A DNA stretch of 64,000 bases from Alligator mississippiensis (taxonomy: Eukaryota; Chordata; Crocodylia; Alligatoridae): the NCBI RefSeq assembly GCF_030867095.1, contig NC_081827.1:27962001-28026000 (forward strand). The letters are read 5' to 3'. A model generated the notes under the pieces. The model saw nothing but the letters and a program-made list of their open reading frames with translations. It did not search any database and was not told where the DNA came from. The position numbers and the translations under genes were made by a program. Within the stretch, counting starts at the first letter, position 1. The number at the start of each line of letters is the position of its first letter. Of the stretch, positions 1-8,776 are shown piece after piece.

Positions 1-854
1 ACAGACTTAACTGTTTTGAAAAGTTTTGTATAGTTTGGAAGGAGTTCTCAGAATACTTTGGTAATTAAAATATTAGTCCTCACACACTTCTCTTTTCTAC
101 TTCTGTCCTTTCCTCCTCCCTCTCTCCCCCCTCCTCTTTATTATTTAGGAGTTTTTTGTGGGTTTTTTTGTTTGTTTGTTTGTTTTGTTTTTTTACAGAT
201 ATGCATATAGATCATATATAAGATATACATTTCTGATTTTTGTATTTCATTAAAAAAAACACAATAAAAAATCCAAAAAGAAACAAGAGTAAGGCCATTT
301 CAGTTTTTGTCACTTTCTGAGATTATTATATTGCAATTTTGATTTATACGTTTAAAACACACTGGTTAAATTACAACCTGACTTCTGAAAACAGCCTATT
401 AATTTTTACTTGAGAAAACAAAAAAATTAATTCCACGGTGCTCATTAACTTCTATTCCATGTGGAATTACTTTGGCCCATGCTTTACTTTAGGCAGAGAT
501 CAACTTCAAAAGACAACTAGTTCCCTGCCAACATCTAACTATGGGAATAACTGGCTAGATATTTGGGATCCATCTTTCAGCCTTTTCTTTATATCTTAAA
601 CTAGATGTTTTGAAGGGAGCCAGCTAGCTGCCACTGAAGTTAGTGAGGGTACTAACACTGATGGAACAGGATTCTCTTCCAATAACTTTCTACCCAATTA
701 CAAGAATTGGAACAGACTTTTTTTAATTCAAGAAATTACAACAGAATGTTATTATGCAGTCCCATAATCCTCTTAAGAACATGGCCTAAAAAAACTATGT
801 GCTGATTTATAGGGAAAAGACACAGGTCTCTGCTGCAAGGTTATAGTCTTAGAA
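1..854. other. COG5 intron sequence, nothing recognised
   Basis: AT-rich intron DNA with a T-rich run (TTTG repeats) near 150-195. No exon or element boundary is visible. Confidence 0.6.
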
Positions 855-902
855 CAGGGTTGTCCATCTTCTCAAGGGCTGGGGTCTACATACTATGCAC
901 AC

Positions 903-1760
903 TGTCAGAACCAAGTAGTTGTATGCCTATGGCACAGTGGAAAATTCCATTGGTTTGATACATGTGCCACAGTGGAATCTCCTGCCATAGTGGAACATCC
1001 CGCTGTCAATCATTCTGCTGTCAATCATTCTGAATGTTATGGCACAGTGGCAGTAACTAGGTCAAAGCGAGAAAAATAGGTCACAGTGGAAAATTCCACT
1101 GAGACAGAACCTAGTGACTATATGCTATGTCATGGAAAAGTTACAGCTTAGAAAAAGTTCCCGCCAACTTTATGCAAACAAGCAAACCACCATTGGCCGG
1201 TTCTAAATTATTCATATTGGCGACTAGCAATTGGCTTGCTAGTCATATAAAAGGTAAAGCAGTTTCCGCCCACGTTGGAGAACTCCTCACAAAGTTGGAG
1301 AACTCTGCATATTTCTCCACGTTGGAGAACTCCGCATACACTTTGGAGTTAGAGAATTCAGAGAACTCGGAAAGCTCCGCACATTTCTCGAGTTGAGAGA
1401 ACTCAGAGAACTCGGAGAACTCCGCACATTTCTTGGATTCACAGAGTAAAGCTGGCGGACTGATCACCCATCAGCGACTCTCCGTCACTGACCTCCCCAA
1501 CGTACCCCCCGTCTTGCATGCTTGCTCAGCCGTTCACGGACGTCTCATCTAGAAATCAGAAAGCTTTCATCTTGTTCGGTTTGCAACTGTAACCAAAGTC
1601 AGCATTCAGCCTACCTGTATTATAATCATCACCTGTGTAAGTAAAGCAATCTTAGTTTAACCAATACGCTTCCGTGCCTAGTTCCTCTCCGTCTGTCAAA
1701 AAGTACCCACCTGCCATTTTGGGCTGCTGGCCACAGCCCCGGCTTACCACTCGACCGCCA
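903..1760 (+). mobile_element. Solo endogenous-retrovirus LTR, family A, copy 1
   Basis: 858 bp from TGTCAGAACC to CCGCCA, bounded by TG and CA and flanked by CACAC at 898-902 and 1761-1765. It shares blocks with the LTR at 34448: GGTTCTAAATTATTCA, GCAGTTTCCGCCCA, the TGTAAGTAAA block and GGGCTGCTGGCCACAGCCC. A TATA-like CATATAAAAGG lies near 1245. No gag, pol or env sequence is present, so it is a recombined remnant. Confidence 0.75.
1275..1440. repeat. Short tandem repeats of a GGAGAACTC(C)GCA unit inside the LTR
   Basis: The words GTTGGAGAACTC, TCGGAGAACTCCGCAC and TCAGAGAACTC recur about eight times with 5-30 bp spacing just after the TATA-like box. The other copy of this LTR lacks the array, so it expanded in this copy or its sub-lineage. 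Confidence 0.7.
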
Positions 1761-2694
1761 CACACACAACAATAGTGCAAGCCACAGGCTCTCCAGGCTA
1801 TATACTGCCTCTCCCACCACCACACCACATGCACAGGCAATCTCTATTTAAAGTTCCCTGGCCACAGGCTCCCCCACTGCACTACAGCCTGTGTTGTTCA
1901 GGTTACCCCCTGGGACAGGAGCAGGAAGCACAATCTAGAGGGAAGGGAACCTGGAATCCCTAGCTACTGCTGCAACTGAAGAAATGGGAGTAGCAGCAGT
2001 CACAAATTAACCCCTTGTTGGCCACATGCAACCCACAAGCCACCAGTTGAACAGTCCTAGTCTTAGGACACAGGCATGGGCTTGGGCCTGACATCTTCAG
2101 CTACATTACTGGAGTCTGTGTTTTATTCCAAATGATACTTTATCATTGATTCCAATGTGAACCACAGAAAGTGGAGACTTGCCAAACTTCACAGTCCTGT
2201 CCAATCCTGCAATTAAATCTTATATTTTCACTCCAGGAAGACAGTACAACAACCTGCTGCCTTTGTGGCATGGCCAGAGTTCTCTGTTTACTTTTCAGGG
2301 GTGTAGGTTGTAACCGTGTCGGTCTAAGGACAGAGGCAGACAAGGTTCTTTTGAGTGAATCTGATATCTTTTATTAGACCAACTTAAATAGTTGGAAAAA
2401 AATTTTTAGCAAGCTTTTGGGTTTAAAAACCCTTAAACAGGCCGAGGATGTTTCTGCAGTTGGTGCGTGTTCTTCCTGGATGGAATGAATAGTAAAGAAG
2501 CCAGAGGCTGGGCTGGTATGTATACAAGACAGGCAGTCAATGAAGATGTAAACTGAGGAGTCAGTGGGTGAAAGACAGGCTGAGTGGGGGGGAGAAGGGG
2601 GATGAATGTAGCAGTTAAATAGTGGAGAGGTACCTGGGGAATCAGATGTCAGGAAGGTTATAATGTGTCATAAATCCAATTTCTATATTTAGTC

Positions 2695-2783
2695 CATAGG
2701 CAGACAAGGTTCTTTAAATGAATCTGATATGTTTTATTACACCAACTTAAATAGTTGGAAATTTATTTTTTTTTAGCAATATT
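2695..2783 (-). mobile_element. 89-bp Penelope 3'-tail micro-insertion with 11-bp duplication
   Basis: Repeats the terminal tail seen at about 2326-2400 (AGGCAGACAAGGTTCTTT, CAACTTAAATAGTTGGAAA). The host sequence TATATTTAGTC is present on both sides, at 2684-2694 and 2784-2794. It looks like a severely 5'-truncated PLE copy that landed in this PLE. Confidence 0.75.
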
Positions 2784-3220
2784 TATATTTAGTCATTGAT
2801 TTTTTTTGTATCCAGGAGGTTGAAGAAGTGGAGTTCATAGGCCCGTCTCTGAGAAGTGTTTTGTAAGTTTCCTTTGAGGATCAGAACTGAGAGATTGGAG
2901 ATAGAATGATTCTCTTGTGAGAAATGTGCCCCCACAGGTAACTGGGTATTCTCGTCTTTGACAGATTTCCGGTGTGCATTCATTCTGGTGCGCAGTTGTT
3001 GTTTAGTCTCTCCTATGTATTTTCCATCGGGGAATTTGGCGCATTGGATGAGATGTATTACATTTCTGGAGGTACAGGTGTAAGATGCAGGGATGCTGAT
3101 GGCTCTGTTATGGGGTGTAGTAATTGTGGTGGTGGTGGAGATGTGTTGGCAGGTTTTGCATTTCTTGTCATGGCACAGTCTGGATCCATTCGATGTGTTT
3201 TGGGCCTGAGGAAGTTTGCT

Positions 3221-3844
3221 TCAGGTGATAAGGTTAGCGAGGTTCAGTGCTTGTTTGAAGGCTAGGTTGGGTGGTTCTGGGAAGATCTCTTTAAGAATAG
3301 GGTCTCTTTCTAGTATGGATTGCAGTTGTTTGAGGATTTTCCATATGGGTTCCAGGGAGGGGTGATATGTCATAATCAGCGGTGTGCAATTCATGAGGGG
3401 TTTTCTTCTGTACTGCAGTAATTCTTCATGTGGTATCCAGGTGGCTCTTTCAAATGTGCGATCTCTCTCTCTGGAGAAGTGTCTTTGTTGAGTGAAAGCC
3501 TTTTTAAAATTGGTGAGGTGGCAATCCCGGCTGTTCTCAGTGCAAATTTGGTGGCATCTGAGGGCTTGGCTGTAAATCACAGCTTTCTTGGTGTGTTTAG
3601 GGCGATTGCTGGTTCTGTGCCGATATGTATGTTGATCTGTGGGTTTCTTGTATAACGTGGTCTGTATTTTACCATTCTGGATACTGATAATCATGTCTAA
3701 AAAGGAGATGTCGGTGCTGGAGTATTCAAGAGATAGTTGGATGGAGGGATGATGATTGTTGAATTTCTGATGGGACTCAATCAGAGATTGCAGGTTTTCA
3801 GTCCAAATGATGAAGATGTCATCGATATATCTTAAGTATATCAA
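3221..3844 (-). pseudogene. PLE reverse-transcriptase C-terminal part (207 open codons)
   Basis: The longest open stretch of the element. It begins at the catalytic RYIDD box and runs through the thumb-like region (TKKAVIYSQALR, FERATWIPHEELLQYRRK) into EPPNLAFKQALNLANLI. It is joined to neither its N-terminal half nor an intact nuclease, because of frameshifts on both sides. Confidence 0.8.
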
Positions 3845-4524
3845 GGGTTTGATGGTGCAGTCCTTGAGGAATTCTTCTTCCAGGTGGCTTATAAAAAGGT
3901 TGGCATACTGTGGAGCATTTTGATGCCCATAGCTGTGCCCATGGTCTGCAGAAAGTGTTGGTTATTAAAAGTGAAATTGTCATGTGTGAGGATGAAGTGT
4001 ATAAGGTCAGTAATATCTTTGGGTCTGTATTCTGAGCTGTAATCTTACTCTTGTAGATATGTAAAGCAGGCTTGGATGCCATCTTGGTGTAGGATATTGG
4101 TATATAAGCTGGTAACATCCATGGTGCCTAGGAGGGTGTTGCTGGGAAGGTGGTCCATGTTTGTAAGTTTCTGTAGAAAGTCTGTAGTGTCTTGGACAAA
4201 ACTTGCTCTCTGGGTGACAAGCAGTTTTAGGATTGATTTGATGAAACCTGATATTTCCTCAGTTAGGGTCCCATGGTTGGAAATGATAGGTCTGACAGGG
4301 TTCCCTTATTTGTGGATTTTAGAGAGCATATAAAAAGTCCCTTGGTTGGGTAGTGGGGAGATCAAGGTCTGTAGTTTTTTCTTGTAGTTCTGATGGAAGT
4401 ATTTTGATGGTATTTTTGAGTTTCATGGTGAAAAGGGGAGTAGGATCTTCTTGTACCTCTTTGTAGTAGGTGGTGTCAGAGACTTGCCTGTTGGGTTCCT
4501 TTATGTAGTCTTCGCTGTTTAGGA

Positions 4525-5714
4525 CGGGGTGGGCAAAATGTGGCCTGGGGGCCAGATGCGGCCCGCCAGGCCATTCTATCTGGCTCACGGGGCCCTTAAA
4601 AAATTTAGAAAATTAATATTTATCTGCCCTGGTGTGACGGCGGTGCACTGCTGTCGCGGGTGCAAGGAGGGACAAGGAAAGGCTGAGGGGCAGACAAAAC
4701 CCCGGAACAGAACCCCGGAGGGGGTAACTTACCTCCGGGAGACCCAGCAGTACTGGAGTCGAGACCACGGCGGCAGCTGCAGCTACAGCCATGCAAGCCG
4801 GCATTACACCGGCTATTTAAGCAGCTGTTCCCAGTAAGGGAGACAGCTGGGCCAATTGCGGCAGCCGATATGGCCGCTGCAGGAAAGTTTAAAATCCCCA
4901 ACAGCACCCACGGGGAGGGGGAGCCAGAGAGAGGAAGAGAGAGCAGGCAGCAAGTCTGGTGTGCTGGGGCTCCTGCTGGGGAAAAGCACCAGCTAGGCTG
5001 TGCCATACAAGCACAAGAGGCAGGAGAAGCCTCTAAACCACTAGCACAGGAAAGCAAGGGAAAACTTCCTGCCTTGCAACAGGGAGCGAGCAGGGAGAGG
5101 CCAGTACTCCCCTTGAGAGGAGAGAGGCAAGGGGAATGACGAGGTACCCTGCGTTTGCCAGCACTGCCCCTAGGAGAAATAGAGCCAGGGACAGGTGCAG
5201 AATCCACTGGATAAGGGAAGGCAGCTCTGGGAGCCTCCCTACCCAAGGGGAATATTATTTCTAGGGAAGTTAAGAGTCAAGGATGCAAAGAGATAGCGGA
5301 AGAGCCAGAGAGACAAGAGGATGGGCTGGCCAAGTTGTACAGCTGAGTCCGAGTCTCTGCATTGGTGAAACCGACAACAGGCAAGCCCGCAGAGGACCGA
5401 AGGTCACCATCCCATCAGCACGTGATCGGTTGGTGAGTGGACGGGGTGGTGGGGCCCCGCGGAACACCATAGGCAACAGCTGTGAGTACACCCATGTCGG
5501 GGAACCCCTCTGATAAGAACTCCACTGGAACCCTCTCACAATAATATACCAGCAAAGTCGTGGCAGACGGGACGAGGGGAGGGGCTACCTAACTGACGGG
5601 TGGCACTAGCCATAAGACCTCCGACATCACACCTGGGCTGCCTGTCATGTGGCCTTCAATGGCTTGCCAAAACTCAGTAATCGGCCCTCTGCCCAAAATA
5701 ATTGCCCGCCTCTG
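4525..5714. mobile_element. hAT element inserted in the PLE and itself carrying an LTR
   Basis: Starts CGGGGTGGGCAAAATGTGGC and ends AATAATTGCCCGCCTCTG, the inverted ends of the GGGTGGGCAAA family found elsewhere in the window. The flanks are a perfect 8-bp duplication, GTTTAGGA, at 4517-4524 and 5715-5722. The PLE sequence resumes directly after it. Without the LTR it is only about 190 bp. Confidence 0.88.
4633..5631. mobile_element. Solo LTR, family B, nested in the hAT
   Basis: 999 bp beginning TGTGACGGCGG and ending GACATCACA, flanked by the perfect 5-bp duplication CCTGG (4628-4632, 5632-5636). Contains a TATA-like CTATTTAAGCAG near 4813. GC-rich long reading frames inside it on both strands have no recognisable domain. 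No internal retroviral gene is present. Confidence 0.75.
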
Positions 5715-6183
5715 GTTTAGGATGACTATGGTTCCTCCTTTATCTGCTGGTTTTATTACTATTTGGTGGTTAGATCTTCAAGAGTCTATGGCCTTTCTCT
5801 CTGGTAGAGAGAGGCTGTTATGGTGGCGTGTTTTGCTGATTATTTCATTGTTCATTCTTTCCCTGAAGCAGTCAATGTAGTGGTCAAGATTAAAGTTTCG
5901 TCCAGTGCGAGGTGTCCAATCTGATGGGTTTTGGCATTTTTTGCGGTTGATCTTTTCTTCAGTGTTGTCAGAGGATGAGTTGCTGTTGGAAGTAGATTCA
6001 TTTTAGTCATGGAAATATTCCTTGAGGGGGAGGCACTGGAAGAATTCTTCTAGTTCTCCACATTGAAGTTTTTGATTAGGGTATTTTTCTGGACAGAAAT
6101 GTAGGCCTTTAGAAAAGGACAGATTTTTCAGTTTTGGTAAGTGTGAACTTTGACTCATACAGGACAACTGATTGATTTGTTTG

Positions 6184-6777
6184 GATTGTTTAATTTCTCT
6201 TGGTAGCTGCTTGCTTCATACCACAAGGATGCCAATAAATGCATTTCCCCTGTACCCTTCCTCCTTCTAGTCCTGCAGAAGCAAGTTCCTCAATAAATGA
6301 TGTGCCAAGTATCTAGCACATTTATAATTATAGCTGGGTTAAATGGCATCCTAGGTTCTTTCCCCCTCCCAAATCACAAGTTAATCACTTTCTACTTCCT
6401 CATTTCCTTCACCACAAACTCCTTCTCTTCAGAAATCAATGCAATGGAAATCTCAATTTAGTTATCCAAGCAGTCTGTTTTCTCAGATGTTACCTGAATT
6501 TCTATGCCATATATCATAGCCTCCTATATAGATAGCACTTTATACTTCAATCCAGAAATAACTTCTGTCCTCCTGAAGAAACAAAAGCACAGCAAACAGA
6601 AAAAAAGACCACAGCGGCTACTTCTTTCCCATCCATATCTACTGAATCATATAGAGCCAGACCCAGAAAATGGAACCACTATCCCTCCAAAACTTCCATA
6701 CATCTGCTCTTTTCAATGGTTTGTTTAGATACTGCCATATACTAAGTCTAAATATGTCAGTTCACAATTGTTTAAAT
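6184..6777. other. Intron sequence, nothing recognised
   Basis: Moderately AT-rich COG5 intron DNA between the PLE and the next hAT. I see no exon or repeat boundary in it. Confidence 0.5.
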
Positions 6778-7048
6778 CAGTGGTTTCTACCTTTTGCGGC
6801 TGCAGGCACCCTTCCATAACTACTGTGATTTGTGTGGCCCCCATTTCAAAAACTAGTCTGCATACCTCCTCAGATAGAGGCTGGATCAAGAGAAGGTGGA
6901 GGGAAGAGAAGCAGCCAGGCAGGGACAAGCGTGTGCTTACCTCTTTGCACAGCACGGGGGCTGGGAAGTGAGCGAGGAAAAGAGAACCAGCACCAAGGCA
7001 GGGATGAGCCTGCGTTTACCTTCTCAGAGCTGGGCAGGGAGAAGCAGC

Positions 7049-7150
7049 TGAGCAATCACAGAAATTATGGGCTGGAAGGGACCCCAAAGATTATCAAATC
7101 CAACTCCCTGCTCTAGGCAGGAATACTGCTGAGATCAAATGATCCCAGTG
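7049..7150 (-). mobile_element. CR1 LINE 3'-end fragment
   Basis: Contains the CR1 3' signature in plus-strand form: GGGCTGGAAGGGACC, then CAAATCCAACTCCCTGCTCT. About 100 bp, no coding capacity. Confidence 0.75.
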
Positions 7151-7164
7151 TAGCCAACCCAACT

Positions 7165-8040
7165 GTGCCAAGAATCATGAGACGAACTCTTAAAAAAAAA
7201 AAAAAAAAAATCAAGAGATTGGCAGGTAAATCACAAGATGCTATTTTTGAAGTATGTGTCTGGGAGGGTTATTTGTGAAGGTGCGGGAGTTGGGGTGTGG
7301 GTGTGTGAGGTTTCGAGCCTGGGGACGGAGAGTTACTGCACGGTTTGGCAGGATACGGGGTGCTGTGGGTCAGGAGTGAGAAGCAGCAGCAGGGCTGGAC
7401 AGGCTGTGGCGTGGGAGTGAGGGGCAGCTAGAGGCATACACACTGACAGACCCACACAGCACCAGCTGGTAAGTGTAGAGGAAGGGACGGGGGAAGAAAG
7501 AAGGGAGGGGGGCAAGCGAGGTGCCTGCAGTGAGGGAAGGCGTGGGGCAGGAGCAGGAGGGCCCCAGTGAGGGACACGGCTCCCCGCAGCAGCGCACATC
7601 CCCAAGGGAGGCATGGGGACATGTCCCCCCATGGGGCAGAGGTGGGCTGCCTGCTGAAGGATGTGGCTCTGTACCCTGCTGCTGCCTCAGGAGCTCAGCC
7701 ACACGACTCCAGTGTGCCTCTTGCTGCTGGGCAGCCAGGAGGCAACAGCCAATGTGCCCCGTGATCCCTGCCTGCCCAGCAGGCGGCACTGGCATCATGC
7801 AGCTGAGCTCCTGGGGTAAGGCAGCAAGGCGCAAAGCCCCAGCCCACCCTGGCCCCAAGACCTTGTTCACCTCTGACCCTGCTCCTGCCCCACTCCCTTC
7901 CCCACCATGGGGGCCTCAATCTCCCCCACGCCCCTTTCCCTCCACTTACCAGCTGGAAAAATCCAGAGATCTGAGGGTAGGATCTGGAGATCATGAGTCA
8001 GAGTTATTTTGACTTTGAAATCATGAGTCTTGCAATGGTT
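7165..8040. mobile_element. GC-rich non-autonomous element with ATCATGAG ends
   Basis: Begins around AGAATCATGAGACGAACTC followed by a run of 19 A, and ends around GAAATCATGAGTCTTGCAAT. The core is GC-rich and has no recognisable protein. The boundaries are approximate and the class is unknown. Confidence 0.4.
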
Positions 8041-8564
8041 TTGCAACAGTTGGCATTACTGTGATCCCAGCAAGGTGTCTGTCTCCTCTTATGATGAGTC
8101 TGAGCCTATCTCCTCACTCCCTGTGGCACCCTTCAAACTATCTCATGGCATCCCAGTTGCAAATCACTGGCTTAAATACTCAAATAATTCAAACAGGTGG
8201 TCGATTCACAGATCAAAGATTTAAGCCAGGACATGCTCAAAAGAGGGTGGTACTGACCAAAGAAGAGGAGAGGCCAGGCTGCATTCTCAGTTACAGCATT
8301 CTCAGAGCAGCCTCTGCCAGAGGGATGCTTTGGAACTGTGACTAAAACAAAGGTACAGTTTCCTGATCCTTGGGAAGGGCAACAGAGAAAACACTGCCCA
8401 CTACCCTCTGGAATGACTCTCCCTGGAATGCTCCTCTACAAGGTATAATTTGGACCAAACATTCAATGAGTAAATCAAATGATTGTCTTTTGCTCTTAGG
8501 TTATTATTAATGCAGGGGGAGGAAATTGTGATGAACAAATCCTTGTTTCCCTTGGATAACTCAC

Positions 8565-8776
8565 AGATTCTTCATCAAATATTAAATCAAAAGGTTGAAT
8601 TGCCTCTATTTTTCTCTCTGTCGGGTGAAACTTCAAAGTCACCTTAACATTTTCTTCAACAAAGAATGACACATTTCTTAGACAAAAATCTGATATAAAA
8701 ACAGTCTCTTCCTCTGCATCCACAAACAGTCTTCTTCTGCATCTGGTTCCAACATCACTGAATCACGTTTGGTGAC
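8565..8776 (-). pseudogene. Orphan exon-like segment of an unrecognised gene, frameshifted by a 23-bp duplication
   Basis: Bounded by an acceptor (TTTATTTTAG) and donor (GTGAGT) on the COG5 strand. 212 nt long. Two adjacent 23-nt units, GATGCAGAAGAAGACTGTTT(GTG) and GATGCAGAGGAAGAGACTGT..., look like a tandem duplication. Without one unit the segment would be 189 nt and open for 63 codons, phase 0 at both ends. The peptide starts VTKRDSVMLEPDAEE and later reads LRNVSFFVEENVKVTLKF. I do not recognise the family. It is not a COG5 exon. It could be a decayed exon or chance. Confidence 0.35.

Larger units (their letters stand above)
855..2060. mobile_element. Non-autonomous hAT element interrupted by a solo LTR
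   Basis: Starts CAGGGTTGTCCA and ends with the imperfect inverse GTTGAACAGTCCTAG. The flanks TCTTAGAA (847-854) and TCTTAGGA (2061-2068) are an 8-bp target duplication with one mismatch, the hAT length. Removing the LTR and its duplication leaves about 340 bp. No transposase is present. Confidence 0.75.
2303..6180 (-). mobile_element. Penelope-like retroelement (PLE) with RT and GIY-YIG parts, decayed
   Basis: Read on the minus strand. An N-terminal part (about 6150-5720) carries NLDHYIDCFRERMN and IVIKPADKGG. Then, after an inserted hAT, the reverse-transcriptase palm holds RYIDDIFIIW (YIDD at 3818-3829) and continues through FLDMIISIQNGKIQTTLYKK. A GIY-YIG-like part follows (about 3130-2789) with KYIGETKQQLRTRMN and a downstream HR. 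A tail with a hammerhead-like fold lies at 2409-2440. Stops and frame breaks occur throughout, so it is inactive. PLEs prime at DNA ends and usually carry this RT plus GIY-YIG layout. Confidence 0.88.
6778..8169. mobile_element. hAT element with nested inserts
   Basis: Starts CAGTGGTTTCTACCTTTTGC, ends GTTGCAAATCACTG, flanked by GTTTAAAT (6770-6777) and GCTTAAAT (8170-8177), 7 of 8 matching. The interior holds a CR1 scrap (7049-7150) and a GC-rich element bounded by ATCATGAG words (about 7170-8035). Confidence 0.75.

Noticed and set aside
1128..1760. Alternative LTR start at TGTCATGG (1128)
   Set aside because: The 5 bp before it (TGCTA) do not recur after 1760, whereas starting at 903 gives matching CACAC flanks and the TGTCAxxACC start of the sister copy.
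2789..3130. GIY-YIG-like nuclease as a host gene or defence system
   Set aside because: It is continuous with the Penelope reverse transcriptase and has the family's usual C-terminal position.
4620..5246. 208-codon minus-strand frame and overlapping plus-strand frames
   Set aside because: They lie within a GC-rich solo LTR; composition explains the open frames and no retroviral or host domain is visible.
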